Positions 17,796-27,791 are shown, counted from the first letter of the stretch. The stretch: 64,000 bases of DNA from Sediminicola luteus (GCF_002514735.1 NZ_NBWU01000004.1:248001-312000); one strand, 5' to 3'. Program-made: numbers and translations. Notes: a model not told the origin generated them from the sequence alone.

Positions 17796-19478
17796 ATGCG
17801 CAGGCTATTTCCTATTCTTATCCTTGTTTTTTTAATCGGATGTCGTCAGAACTCCGTTGCACCCACCGGAACGGTTACCGAAAATGCCATGGTGGTTTCG
17901 GCCCGTATTGAAGCTTCAGCCTTGGGTTCTGCCATTATGGAAGAAGGCGGTAACGCTTTCGATGCCATGGCGGCGACGGAAATGGCTTTGGCCGTAGCTT
18001 TTCCGTTTGCAGGTAATTTAGGTGGTGGTGGGTTTATGGTATACCGCACGGCACAAGGGGAAATCGGCGGTTTGGATTATAGGGAAAAAGCTCCCGCGGC
18101 CGCCCATAAAGAAATGTACCTCGATTCTTTGGGCAACGTAATACCCAATATGAGTACGGTGGGGGCCACAGCCGTTGGTGTACCCGGTACGGTCGCCGGG
18201 GTATTTGCCGCCCATAAAAAGTTTGGAAAACTACCCATTGCCGATATTTTTGAAAAAGTGGCCCAATTGGCAGATAAAGGCATTATAGTAACCGAAAAAC
18301 AAGCCAAAAGATTAGAACGGTACAGACCAACCATTATCGAGGTTAATGGCGATAGCACCCTATTCGCAACGCCCTTTAAAGTTGGGGACACCATTAAATA
18401 TCCGGCCTTGGCCAAGACCTTGCGTATTATTGCCAAAAATGGGAAAGATGGCTTTTACAAAGGGGAAGTGGCCCAAAAATTAGCTTCCCATATTCAAGCC
18501 GGTGGTGGTTTTGTAAGTGAAGAAGATTTGGCCAATTATGAAGCAGCTTGGCGCGATCCCGTAACCTTTAACTATAAAGACCTCAGGATAATTTCCATGA
18601 GTCCGCCTAGCAGCGGGGGTTTCACCATGAACCAAATTTTAAAGATGATGGAACCACACGATTTGGCCAGCTTCGGACATAATTCCGAGAAACACATCCA
18701 ATTGTTTACCGAGGCGGCACGTAGGGCCTATGCCGATAGAAATTATTGGCTAGGTGATCCTGATTTTGTAGAGATTCCGATGGAAGAACTGCTTTCCGAC
18801 CAATATCTAAAAGAACGTATGATGGGCTTTACATTCGATAAGGCCACCAAATCGGAGGCTATTCAGCGCGGCGAGGTAAATATTGTTGAAAGCGACCAAA
18901 CCACCCACTACTCTATCGTTGACCATGAAGGGAACGCGGTTTCGGTAACCACGACCATTAATGGGGCCTACGGTTCTAAATTGTATAACGATGAACTAGG
19001 CTTTTTCTTAAACAACGAGATGGACGATTTTAGCGCCAAACCGGGAGTACCCAATATGTTCGGACTCATTGGGGCCGAAGCCAATAGTATTGCCCCGGGA
19101 AAACGTATGTTAAGCTCTATGACGCCTACAATAGTTGAAAAAGACGGAGCCTTGTATATGGTGGTCGGTACCCCTGGGGGCTCTACCATCATTACCGCAG
19201 TAGCACAAACCATTTTGAATGTTTACGAGTTCGATATGAGTATGCAAGAAGCGGTAAACGCCCCACGTTTCCACCACCAATGGTTGCCAGATATGGTTAT
19301 TTTTGAACCCCAAGGTTTTTCTGACAGCCTAAAACTAAACCTAGAGGCCAAAGGTTATAAAATCAACCAAGATCGTACGCCCATTATGGGCAAAGTAGAT
19401 GCCATTCGAATACTACCCGATGGCCGTTTGGAAGGTGGTGCCGATAAAAGGGGCGACGACACTGCTGTGGGCTTCTAA
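17796..19478 (+). CDS. ggt: Gamma-glutamyltransferase lipoprotein
   Basis: A 560-residue Ntn-hydrolase precursor that cleaves glutathione and other gamma-glutamyl compounds and transfers the glutamyl group. Export is indicated by a lipoprotein signal with lipobox LIGC (Cys16). The autoprocessing and nucleophile threonine is the first Thr of QTTHYSIVD (Thr369). The substrate loops GNLGGGGFM (near residue 72) and SSMTPTI, and GTPGGSTI near the C-terminus, are all present, so the enzyme looks intact. Together with the glutathione-synthetase-like gene at the left edge it suggests active glutathione turnover in this organism. Confidence 0.93.
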   Translation: MRRLFPILILVFLIGCRQNSVAPTGTVTENAMVVSARIEASALGSAIMEEGGNAFDAMAATEMALAVAFPFAGNLGGGGFMVYRTAQGEIGGLDYREKAPAAAHKEMYLDSLGNVIPNMSTVGATAVGVPGTVAGVFAAHKKFGKLPIADIFEKVAQLADKGIIVTEKQAKRLERYRPTIIEVNGDSTLFATPFKVGDTIKYPALAKTLRIIAKNGKDGFYKGEVAQKLASHIQAGGGFVSEEDLANYEAAWRDPVTFNYKDLRIISMSPPSSGGFTMNQILKMMEPHDLASFGHNSEKHIQLFTEAARRAYADRNYWLGDPDFVEIPMEELLSDQYLKERMMGFTFDKATKSEAIQRGEVNIVESDQTTHYSIVDHEGNAVSVTTTINGAYGSKLYNDELGFFLNNEMDDFSAKPGVPNMFGLIGAEANSIAPGKRMLSSMTPTIVEKDGALYMVVGTPGGSTIITAVAQTILNVYEFDMSMQEAVNAPRFHHQWLPDMVIFEPQGFSDSLKLNLEAKGYKINQDRTPIMGKVDAIRILPDGRLEGGADKRGDDTAVGF

Positions 19479-19493
19479 TAAATTCCCTACTAG

Positions 19494-20192
19494 ATGAAAC
19501 GTATATTCAAATTATTAGGGTACACTGTATTGGCCCTTGTGCTTTTAGGATTTGTCGGTTATCTGGTACTCGACAAACCTTTACCCGAAAGCACGCCTAG
19601 CCCAGAAGCCGATACTTTGGCAAAAAAAATGCAAACGGCGCTGAATTATAGTGCCTTTACCGAAGCGGAAGCCATATCGTGGTCATTTCCGGGTAACCAC
19701 CATTATATCTGGTACAAACAAAAAGGGCAAGTAGAAGTACGTTGGGACGACTATGAAGTTTTACTTTACCCAGCATCCCCCAACAAAAGTAGTGTCTGGA
19801 AATCCAAAGACCCCATAACCGAGATTGATGGGAAAATGGAACTCATTAACAAGGCCCTAACCTTTTTCAACAACGATTCTTTCTGGCTATTGGCCCCTTT
19901 TAAAGTATTCGACCCTGGAACCACCCGTGCTTTGGTAGACCTTGATGATGGATCAAAAGGGTTATTGGTACATTACAGCGCCGGAGGCGATACGCCCGGA
20001 GATTCATACCTATGGATTTTAGATGAAAACCAATTTCCGAAAGCGTACCGTATGTGGGTAAATATTATTCCCATCGGTGGTTTGGAAGCGAGTTGGGAAG
20101 GCTGGAAAAAAACCGATGCCGGGTTTTATGTACCCCAATCGCATAAACTTGGGTTTATGACCTTGGATATGGGCAACCCAAAGGCCTATTAA
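19494..20192 (+). CDS. Membrane-anchored protein of unknown function
   Basis: A 232-residue protein with one N-terminal membrane segment or uncleaved signal (residues 4-26) and an extracytoplasmic domain rich in Trp and Tyr (HHYIWYKQKGQVEVRW, SYLWILDENQFPKAYRMW). It begins 15 bp after the ggt stop codon, so it is likely co-transcribed with ggt. The beta-rich pattern resembles lipoprotein-carrier-like folds that bind hydrophobic molecules, but this is only an impression. No motif gives a specific function. It converges with the response-regulator gene, 3 bp away. Confidence 0.7.
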   Translation: MKRIFKLLGYTVLALVLLGFVGYLVLDKPLPESTPSPEADTLAKKMQTALNYSAFTEAEAISWSFPGNHHYIWYKQKGQVEVRWDDYEVLLYPASPNKSSVWKSKDPITEIDGKMELINKALTFFNNDSFWLLAPFKVFDPGTTRALVDLDDGSKGLLVHYSAGGDTPGDSYLWILDENQFPKAYRMWVNIIPIGGLEASWEGWKKTDAGFYVPQSHKLGFMTLDMGNPKAY

Positions 20193-20195
20193 AAC

Positions 20196-20948
20196 CTAAC
20201 ACCATTCTTCGATAAGTTGTAAAAACTCGTTTTTCTTGGATCGGGATAAAACCGCTTGTTCCCCATTACGCATTACTATATAGGTGCCTTGATCATTGAC
20301 ATAACTTCGGATATGGTTCATGTTTATCAAGAAAGAACGATGGCTTCTAAAAAAACTAGGGTCTTCTTGTAGCAAATCGATATAATGTTTTAATGGTTTA
20401 CAGACCAAAAAAGGCTTTTCACCTTCGATATGCACATGGGTATACATGCGTTCGGCCTCCATAAACACAATATCTTGTATCCGTTCGAAACGAATACCAT
20501 TACCCACCGGAAACCCTATCTTACCATTATTGGTCTCAGAAAGATAATTTTTAAAATGGGCAAGCCTTTGATCGTTTTCTTGTTTCTGACGTCTTTTCAT
20601 GACCTTGGCCACTGCATTACCAAGCTTGTCATCCATTATTGGTTTTAACAAATAATCAATAGCATGTAGTTCAAAGGCTTGTAGCGCATATTGCCTGTAG
20701 GCAGTGGTAAAGACCAGTTCAAAATCGATTTCCTCAACACTTATAAATTGAAACAATTCTAAACCGGAATAATTGGGCATTTCTATATCTAAAAACACCA
20801 CATCGGGTTTAAACGATTTTATACATGCCACCCCTTCAGGTAAATTAGGAGCCATCTGAATACTGGTGATTTCCGGACAATGGGTTTCCAACATAATGCG
20901 CAAAAGGTTTCTTGCACGTTCTTCATCGTCTATTAGTAAGGCTTTCAT
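20196..20948 (-). CDS. LytTR-family response regulator
   Basis: A 250-residue two-component regulator. The receiver domain (1-125) has the acidic pair DDE (7-9), the phosphoacceptor Asp54 in VFLDIEMP, and Lys in LKPI near residue 103. The C-terminal LytTR DNA-binding domain (about 150-248) shows FFRSHRSFLINMNHI. Its gene lies 26 bp after the kinase gene, so the two form one operon and a cognate pair. LytTR regulators often control cell-surface or extracellular functions. The nearby cadherin/BspA lipoproteins are possible targets, but only by proximity. Confidence 0.92.
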   Translation of the reverse strand: MKALLIDDEERARNLLRIMLETHCPEITSIQMAPNLPEGVACIKSFKPDVVFLDIEMPNYSGLELFQFISVEEIDFELVFTTAYRQYALQAFELHAIDYLLKPIMDDKLGNAVAKVMKRRQKQENDQRLAHFKNYLSETNNGKIGFPVGNGIRFERIQDIVFMEAERMYTHVHIEGEKPFLVCKPLKHYIDLLQEDPSFFRSHRSFLINMNHIRSYVNDQGTYIVMRNGEQAVLSRSKKNEFLQLIEEWC

Positions 20949-20974
20949 AGGCTATTCAGATTTAAATAAACAAG

Positions 20975-22840
20975 TTATGCAGCATCGGTAATGGTAATTA
21001 CAACCCGCGTACCTTGGGCCCTGTTTTCGCCATCGTATAAATCGATGATCTCTTCCTGTATCAATTGATCAGAATCGGCATTGATCAATTCCAGTCGTTT
21101 CTGGGTCGCTTGGGTGGCAAATGACCTATGAATGGCATTGCGCCGCTGATTATTGGTCATGGATTGTTTTCTGCCTATACCATTATCTTCAACCACACAA
21201 ACCACACCATTTTCTTTTTTATCGATATGCACACTTAAGTATTTATCCCCAGATTTATGCATCAACCCGTGCTTTATTGCATTTTCTACGTAGGGCTGTA
21301 ACAATAGCGAGGGAATTTCAAAACTTCCGGATACTTTATAATCTTTTTCTATCTCATACCGGAAACTATCGCCCAAACGAAGTTTTTCCAAAATCAAATA
21401 AAGATCCAAAGCTTCCATTTCTTCATCTATCAATACGGTTTTAAGCTGGCTGTGGTTTAAAAAAATACGCATCAGCATAGCGAATTTACCGATATACCTG
21501 CCCGCTATCGTTTTCTCATTGGTTAGAATATATTCTTGAATGGAGTTTAAGGCGTTGTAAATAAAATGCGGTTTTAACTGGGAACGGATAGCCTTGAGTT
21601 CACTTTGCCTTAAATCTTGTTCCATACGTAGTTTTTCCTTGGTTTTGCTCAACTTCAACTCAACCAAAGCCTGACGTTGTTTTTGTTTATAGCGCAGGTA
21701 TAAAAAGCCAACGATCAACAATACCAAAACCACCAAAAAACCTAACACCATAAATCCCAATCGCTGTTGCCTTAATCTTAGCTCTTGTATTTCGGCTTTT
21801 TGGGTTAAATTTTGGATTTCGCGTTCCCTTTCTTCAGTTTCCATTTCTACCCGAGACCTATTCAACTGCCATTGCTCTTTTTGGGCATGGAGTTTGGCAT
21901 TCACCTTAACAAGCTTTTTATAAGCCAAGGAACTTTCCTTAAAACGACCTAAATACTCTAAAATCTTAACCCGGGTCTCATAACATTCCTTTATCTCTGC
22001 ACTAAAACCATTGTTGGTTTGTGTATACAAGCGTTCCGCCTCAGTGATGTACTCTAAAGCTTGTTGACCATTTCCTAGTGCCAGCTCTACCTCGGCCAAA
22101 TTAACCAATGTAAAAGATCGGTTTAATATACTATGCGCCTCTTCTGAATCTTCGAGCAATATCAAAGATTGTTCTAACCACCCTTTGGCCCTTGGTAATC
22201 GATACCCTCGTCGAATATCGTCGAAAGCCTTACCGTTAAGGCTTCTTGCCTTTTTGGTATTTCCAAGATCTTTTTCTGCAATACTCAGGGCCTCATCAAA
22301 AAAAAGATGCACACTATCCCTTGGTGCATTAAGTCGGGCATTGATCATGCCCAAGCCGTTTAAACACTGAAAAATATCCTTGGGTTTCTGGTTTTCCCTA
22401 AAATAGGGTAGCGCTTTTAAAAAATAAGTCTTCGCTTCTTGATAATTACCATTGGCAAATAAGGTTCCCCCTATATTCAATTGGGTATATGCCAAAAATA
22501 ACTTATGCCCGATTTTTTCACTGTATTTCAACGATTTTTGAAGATAGGCAATGGCGCTGCCATAATCACCTTTGATTTGGTACAGGCTACCATAGGCACT
22601 ATAGGCTTGGGCCATACCCTTATCGAATTTATGTTTTTGTACATAGGCCAACAAACTATCGGCTTTTTGTTGGGCCAAGGTAACGTCTTTATACCAAATA
22701 TCGCTAATGGCTATTACTTGCTCACGAACCGAAAGTATTACCGTACTGTCTACGGTTTGGGTTTGCTGTGCCCATATGGTATTCGAAACAAAAAGAGATA
22801 AAAAGCCTAGTAAAAATACATAGGATCTAGATATAAACAT
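20975..22840 (-). CDS. TPR-containing LytS/YehU-type sensor histidine kinase
   Basis: A 621-residue inner-membrane kinase. It has a signal segment (1-24) and then several tetratricopeptide-like helical repeats in the periplasm (about 75-310). After that come a coiled coil (320-360) and one transmembrane helix (361-383). The phosphoacceptor His425 lies in QLKPHFIYNALNSIQ, and the HATPase N-box reads YVENAIKHGL with VVEDNGIGR as the G1 box. This is the standard Bacteroidota architecture of the His_kinase family that pairs with LytTR regulators. The TPR part is probably the sensor and suggests a protein or peptide signal. Confidence 0.9.
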   Translation of the reverse strand: MFISRSYVFLLGFLSLFVSNTIWAQQTQTVDSTVILSVREQVIAISDIWYKDVTLAQQKADSLLAYVQKHKFDKGMAQAYSAYGSLYQIKGDYGSAIAYLQKSLKYSEKIGHKLFLAYTQLNIGGTLFANGNYQEAKTYFLKALPYFRENQKPKDIFQCLNGLGMINARLNAPRDSVHLFFDEALSIAEKDLGNTKKARSLNGKAFDDIRRGYRLPRAKGWLEQSLILLEDSEEAHSILNRSFTLVNLAEVELALGNGQQALEYITEAERLYTQTNNGFSAEIKECYETRVKILEYLGRFKESSLAYKKLVKVNAKLHAQKEQWQLNRSRVEMETEEREREIQNLTQKAEIQELRLRQQRLGFMVLGFLVVLVLLIVGFLYLRYKQKQRQALVELKLSKTKEKLRMEQDLRQSELKAIRSQLKPHFIYNALNSIQEYILTNEKTIAGRYIGKFAMLMRIFLNHSQLKTVLIDEEMEALDLYLILEKLRLGDSFRYEIEKDYKVSGSFEIPSLLLQPYVENAIKHGLMHKSGDKYLSVHIDKKENGVVCVVEDNGIGRKQSMTNNQRRNAIHRSFATQATQKRLELINADSDQLIQEEIIDLYDGENRAQGTRVVITITDAA

Positions 22841-22912
22841 GGTCGTTTACGGTGGTTTGGTTAGTACAAGAATTTGGCGGTCGAAAATAGTTTATTCCAC
22901 TGAATTCCAACT

Positions 22913-22952
22913 AAAGAAAAAGACAAATGTTTGCACATTTGCCTTTTTCTTT
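22913..22952 (-). terminator. Strong intrinsic terminator after the cadherin/BspA gene
   Basis: Arms AAAGAAAAAG-a-CAAATGT and ACATTTG-c-CTTTTTCTTT form a 17-bp stem with one internal mismatch and a 4-nt TTGC loop. It lies 25 bp downstream of the leftward stop at 22978, with T-rich tails on both strands. Confidence 0.8.
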
Positions 22953-22977
22953 GCCTTTGAAAATCTATTTATATGGG

Positions 22978-25866
22978 CTAGTTGGAGCAGTCTTCCGTAT
23001 CTCCGCTAAAAGTCCAGCCTTTATTGTTGATCAAATTGGTTCTACCCGAGTTCATGGAGTTACAATAAATAAGTCCGTCGGCACTCAACGACATATTGTT
23101 TACCGTCATGGTATCGGTTGCCCAACCTTCTAAGGTGGCCATATAATTTGCCCTTGACATGCCTGAGTTACTGAACATGCCATTCAAGGTAGTGGCCGAA
23201 TAAACATTCCAATCGCCCAAATCTTGGTTAAACGCCGTAGCACCCTTGAATAGATTGATAAACTGGGTACCTTTTTTTACATTCCACCCAGAAATATCTT
23301 GATTGAATTGTTTGTTATTCGAAAAAATGCCTGTAAAGAATTTAACTCCAGAGGTGTTCCAGCCACTGATGTCTCCGTTAAAATTAGAGTCAGAGAACAT
23401 ATAAGATAAATTCTCAGCCGAAGAAACATTCCAATTTTCTATCCCATGAGTGGCCGAATTGTTTCTAAATTGAAACATACCTCCAAAAGTTTTAACCCTA
23501 CTTACGTCCCAATTACTCAAGTCGCCAGTGAATTTATGGGTACCTGCGAAGGTACCGTTCATATGCTCTACCCTGCTTACGTCCCAATGGGAAATATTCG
23601 AATTAAAGTTAACACAGTACTGGAACATATTATCCATTCTATTCACCCTAGAAAGGTCTGGTGCATCTGTAGCTGAAATAATTAATTTCTTAAGCCCTGC
23701 AAACATACTGCTGACGACTCTCCATTTAATATTACCCCATTGTTTAATGTCAATGGTCGCAGCTTTTGTGGTACCATTTGATCTACTAAGTGGCAACATT
23801 GGTAAAACACCAGTTATTTTAACAGTATAGGTACCTGGTGCGGAAAAGGTATGGTTGGCCGTATTAGTTAGGTCGTTTTCAATGCTACCGTCTCCCCAAT
23901 CTACATGAAAATCAAAACCAGGAACATTTAAGGTAGGAAGCTGTATGGTGGCATTGGCACTAGTTACCGTGAAATCAATAATTAAGGCATCGTCCCAAGA
24001 AACGGGTTTTGCCACATTAATGGTTATGTCGGCTGTAGTGGTATCGATACCATCGGTTACACTTACGGTAATAGTATGGCTTGCAGCCGTATTGTAGTTT
24101 ACCGACATGCCGGAGGCAATCGATAGGTCACCCGTATTACTAATGGCGAAAATACCATTGCTATTGGTGGTAATGCTATAGTTCAAGGATTGCCCTTGGT
24201 CTGGATCAGTGGCATTTATATTGCCAAAAACAACAGCAGCGGCCAAGCCTTCATTAATGGTAAAAGAGGTATTGGCCACCGTTGGGGCCGTATTTTCGGC
24301 AACATCGGTCACAAGAATGCTTATGGTGGCTTCTGTTTCTAAAGTTCCATCACTCACCAATACCACAATGGTATACTCGTTTTTCGTCTCAAAATCAATT
24401 GTGGCCGTACTGGAAAGGCTTAGCTCCCCGGTTGCCTCATCTATCTCAAAGGCGTCGTCGTCATTGGTTTTAATGCTAAATGACAATGTATTTGATTCGG
24501 CATCGGTAGCTATCACCGTTCCTATAGCAGTACCGCTGGCACTATCTTCGGCAATATTAAATGTCTGAGCATCTACTGCCGGTGCCGTATTATCTTCTAC
24601 ATCGGTAATAGCAATGGTTACAGTAGCTTCGGTTTCCAAAACTCCATCGCTTACGACAACAACTATGGTATAGGAATTCTTGGTTTCAAAATCTAAGTTA
24701 GACGAAGTGGCAAGGGTTAATTCTCCCGTACTTGTATTTATTTCAAAAGCATCGTCATCGTTGGTTTTGATACTAAACGACAGCGTGTTGGATTCAGCAT
24801 CGGTGGCCATCACAGTTCCAATAGCAATACCAGATGCACTATCTTCGGCTATACTAAAGGTCTGTGCGGTTACTACCGGAGCGGTATTCTCATCTACATC
24901 CGTAATATTTATAGTAACAACCGCTTCAGTTTCAAAAACACCATCACTCACCACTACAACCAGTGAATACACATTTTTGGTCTCATAATCGAAAGACCCC
25001 GTATTGGAAACAAAAATTTCCCCTGAGCTTTCATCTAGGGTAAAAGCATCGTCGTCATTGGTCTTTATGGCAAAAGACAAAGGTTCTGTTCCGTCATCGG
25101 TAGCAACGATTGTCCCAACAAGGAAACCAGCTCCAGTATTCTCTACCAAACTGAATTCTTGTGCAACCATTACAGGAGCAGTATTTTCATCAACATCGGT
25201 AATATTGATCGTAATGTTTACCTCGGTCTCCAATTCGCCATCACTGACCAAAACGGTAATGGTGTAGACATCTTTGGTCTCAAAATCCAATGTGGTCGAA
25301 TCGGTTAGAAATAGTTCACCTGTACTTCCATCGATGCTAACAGCATCGTCATCATTGATCGAAATGGTAAAAGATAAGGGGTCTGCATTCTCGTCAGTGG
25401 CAATGATCGTACCGATTAGGGCTCCTGCTCCAGTATCTTCTGACAGATTGAACGATTGTGCCGCCACTACTGGTGCTACATTTTCAGCTACATCGGTAAT
25501 GTTCACGGTAATGGTAGAAGAGGCATCTAATTCGCCATCGTTTACGGTTATGGTAAGGGTATACGATGTTTTGGTTTCATAATCTATGGAAGCCGACTCG
25601 GAAACGGAAAGTTCACCAGTGCTTTCATTTATGGTAAACGCATTATCGTCGTTGGTGGTAATGGCGAAAGTAAGCTCATCAGATTCCGCATCTGTGGCTT
25701 CTACCCTACCCACAGAAGCATTGGCAGCTACATCTTCTGCAATTGAAAAAGCCTGTTCTTCAATTTCCGGTGCCGTGTTTGGGGCCTCATCATCCTTGGA
25801 ACAGGATATTATGGTACCCACCAGAATAAATAGCACTAAAAGCCATTGGGGGATTTGTTTTTTCAT
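22978..25866 (-). CDS. Surface lipoprotein: six cadherin-like repeats, PKD-like domain, BspA-like repeats
   Basis: A 962-residue exported lipoprotein (start ATG at 25866 gives lipobox TIISC, Cys22; the frame extends to 25896). Six cadherin-like domains of exactly 99 residues each begin at about residues 32, 131, 230, 329, 428 and 527. Each has an IGT..ATD strand, a TNDDDAF block and a closing NITDVDENTAP linker, with acidic calcium-binding-type positions. A PKD-like domain follows (VDWGDGS...APGTYTVKITG, about 640-690). Last come BspA/DUF285-type repeats (NISHWDVSRV, GDLSNWDVSRV, DISGWNV; about 715-910). Likely a calcium-dependent adhesion or surface-binding protein. Confidence 0.88.
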   Translation of the reverse strand: MKKQIPQWLLVLFILVGTIISCSKDDEAPNTAPEIEEQAFSIAEDVAANASVGRVEATDAESDELTFAITTNDDNAFTINESTGELSVSESASIDYETKTSYTLTITVNDGELDASSTITVNITDVAENVAPVVAAQSFNLSEDTGAGALIGTIIATDENADPLSFTISINDDDAVSIDGSTGELFLTDSTTLDFETKDVYTITVLVSDGELETEVNITINITDVDENTAPVMVAQEFSLVENTGAGFLVGTIVATDDGTEPLSFAIKTNDDDAFTLDESSGEIFVSNTGSFDYETKNVYSLVVVVSDGVFETEAVVTINITDVDENTAPVVTAQTFSIAEDSASGIAIGTVMATDAESNTLSFSIKTNDDDAFEINTSTGELTLATSSNLDFETKNSYTIVVVVSDGVLETEATVTIAITDVEDNTAPAVDAQTFNIAEDSASGTAIGTVIATDAESNTLSFSIKTNDDDAFEIDEATGELSLSSTATIDFETKNEYTIVVLVSDGTLETEATISILVTDVAENTAPTVANTSFTINEGLAAAVVFGNINATDPDQGQSLNYSITTNSNGIFAISNTGDLSIASGMSVNYNTAASHTITVSVTDGIDTTTADITINVAKPVSWDDALIIDFTVTSANATIQLPTLNVPGFDFHVDWGDGSIENDLTNTANHTFSAPGTYTVKITGVLPMLPLSRSNGTTKAATIDIKQWGNIKWRVVSSMFAGLKKLIISATDAPDLSRVNRMDNMFQYCVNFNSNISHWDVSRVEHMNGTFAGTHKFTGDLSNWDVSRVKTFGGMFQFRNNSATHGIENWNVSSAENLSYMFSDSNFNGDISGWNTSGVKFFTGIFSNNKQFNQDISGWNVKKGTQFINLFKGATAFNQDLGDWNVYSATTLNGMFSNSGMSRANYMATLEGWATDTMTVNNMSLSADGLIYCNSMNSGRTNLINNKGWTFSGDTEDCSN
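24010..25773 (-). repeat. Six tandem 297-bp repeats encoding cadherin-like domains
   Basis: The period is exactly 99 codons. Repeats 4 and 5 are the most similar pair, with long shared blocks such as SNTLSFSIKTNDDDAFEI. Repeat 6 is the most diverged. The antisense strand carries repeated shadow frames of about 100 codons in this region. Confidence 0.85.
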
Positions 25867-26073
25867 GTTTAGGGTTTGTTTAGTATGCATTATCAATTTT
25901 TAAATTTGGTTCTAGGTTGATACATATGCGTTATGTGTTTTTTAATTTGGAATGGCCGTCTTGGCCACTTCAACATTTGCGGGAAACGAAATGTGTAGCA
26001 TAATTCTTAAAAATGCTCAGCTGACAAATAGCAACGCTATCATTTTGATGAGGTATGCAATGCTATTGTTTGG

Positions 26074-27549
26074 TTAAGAGCCGGTACAGTCTTCAGTATC
26101 TCCCAAGAATTCCCAGCCTTTTACATTACTCAAATAAGTTCTTGCGCCGTTGGTAGCGTTGCAATATTTTAGCTGGTAAACACCTACTCTTAAATTAGAT
26201 GGAGTTGAAGGATAATCTTGCCACCCTTTTAAGGTTTTCATATAATTTTCAGTGGACATGGCCGTATAGTTAAGCATGTTTTGCATGGTAAGCACCCTAC
26301 CAATAGCCCACGATCCTAAGTTTTGATTAAAGCTGGTAGCCCCATCAAAGGTTTCTCTTAAATCAGTTACTTGAGAAATATCCCAGCCAGAAATATCTTG
26401 ATTAAAGAGCTTATTTCCGGAAAACATGCGATGCATGGTTATGGCCGATGACACATCCCATGCAGAGATATCTCCGTTAAATTCTGAACCTTCAAAAGTG
26501 GCGTAAAATCGTTCTACACTTGAAACATCCCAGTCTTTAATATGGTTTCCAAAATCATTGGTGTTTTGAAAAGTATATTGCAGACTGGTAACATTAGACA
26601 CATCCCAGCTATTTAAATCTTGATTAAAGTACTTTACACCTGAAAAAAGGTTACCCATGTTGGTTATCGTACTTACATCCCAGTTCGATATATCAGAATT
26701 AAAATGGGTACAACCATAAAACATCCCATACATACTAGTTACTTGAGTAAGGTCAGGGGTATCTGAAGCAACAATTTCAAAAGTTTCTACACCTTGGAAC
26801 ATTCCGGTCATGTTTTTCCATTCCATATTACCCCATTGTAAAACCTTAGATAAAGAATTACGTGTGATTGGATTAGTGTCTTTCAACATCAAATGCGGTA
26901 GTTCTCCTTCAATAGATACGGTGTACGTGCCTGGACTAGCATAGGTATGACTGGCATTGGCAGTGTATCCTGTATCCATGGTATCATCTCCCCAATGCAC
27001 GTCAAAATCATAAGTATAATCTGTAAAACCTATTGGGATAACTATTGTAGTATTGGCTTGAGAAATACTAAATTCTAAAACCAATCCCAGTGCCTCAAAA
27101 ATGTCATTGACATGTATGGTAATGGTGGCTGTGGTGGTTAAAGAACCGTCTGTTACCGAAACAACAATATTGTGGCTTTCGGTGTTTTCAAAATCAAGCG
27201 TACGCCCAGAAGCCAAACTAAGGGTGCCATCAGCAGAAAGCGTAAACAAACCATCACTGTTGGTAGTAATAGAGAAATTAAGGTCATCGCCCTCTGCATC
27301 CGATGCTACTATTGTACCAATAGTACTACCCGCTTCAATATCTTCATTGGCTTCAAAGTTTTGATTTGCTATGACGGGTGCCACATTCGTTGGCTCTACA
27401 ACTGTAGGATCTTCCGTTTTAGGGTCTACTGTTGGGGCTTCTTCATGGTCTTTACTACACGACCATACGGTAGCAACAAGTAATGCGAAGAAAAAACTCC
27501 TTTGGGGAAGGTGAAGTCTCTTTAATAGGTTAAGATTGGTAAACGACAT
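26074..27549 (-). CDS. Surface lipoprotein: one cadherin-like repeat, PKD-like domain, BspA-like repeats
   Basis: A 491-residue paralog of the neighbouring 962-residue protein. Lipobox VWSC (Cys31) is followed by an acidic Pro/Thr spacer (residues 35-56), one cadherin-like domain (about 57-150) and a PKD-like domain (DVHWGDDT...SPGTYTVSIEG, about 180-215). BspA/DUF285-type repeats (DISNWDVSTI, DLNSWDVSNV, DISAWDVSSA, DISGWDISQV; about 265-430) complete it. Both proteins end with the same pattern, GWxFxGDTEDC. The two genes are transcribed in the same direction with 207 bp between them. Probably surface-exposed; ligand unknown. Confidence 0.87.
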   Translation of the reverse strand: MSFTNLNLLKRLHLPQRSFFFALLVATVWSCSKDHEEAPTVDPKTEDPTVVEPTNVAPVIANQNFEANEDIEAGSTIGTIVASDAEGDDLNFSITTNSDGLFTLSADGTLSLASGRTLDFENTESHNIVVSVTDGSLTTTATITIHVNDIFEALGLVLEFSISQANTTIVIPIGFTDYTYDFDVHWGDDTMDTGYTANASHTYASPGTYTVSIEGELPHLMLKDTNPITRNSLSKVLQWGNMEWKNMTGMFQGVETFEIVASDTPDLTQVTSMYGMFYGCTHFNSDISNWDVSTITNMGNLFSGVKYFNQDLNSWDVSNVTSLQYTFQNTNDFGNHIKDWDVSSVERFYATFEGSEFNGDISAWDVSSAITMHRMFSGNKLFNQDISGWDISQVTDLRETFDGATSFNQNLGSWAIGRVLTMQNMLNYTAMSTENYMKTLKGWQDYPSTPSNLRVGVYQLKYCNATNGARTYLSNVKGWEFLGDTEDCTGS

Positions 27550-27791
27550 ATTTTTTTTAAGTTAAAATTTGTCGCAAAATTCCCTAATGCCTACTAAAAA
27601 TGAGTGTTCGTTTTTCCCAATGGTAGGGATGGCTTTCCAAATGGTATAACCCCTTGTTGTTGGTCTAGTAGCAAAGTCACTTTAACCCTTTAAGGAAGCG
27701 GGCTGGGCAGGTTTTTTAGTACTCAAATATATGTAAAATGAAGTCTTTTGAAATTAGATTTTTAAAAAAGAGGAAGTAAACAATCGTTTTC

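Noticed and set aside
24209-25903. Series of about 100-codon open frames on the plus strand opposite the cadherin repeats
   Set aside because: They recur with the 297-bp period of the real gene and have low-complexity Ser/Val sequence; they are antisense shadows of the repeats.
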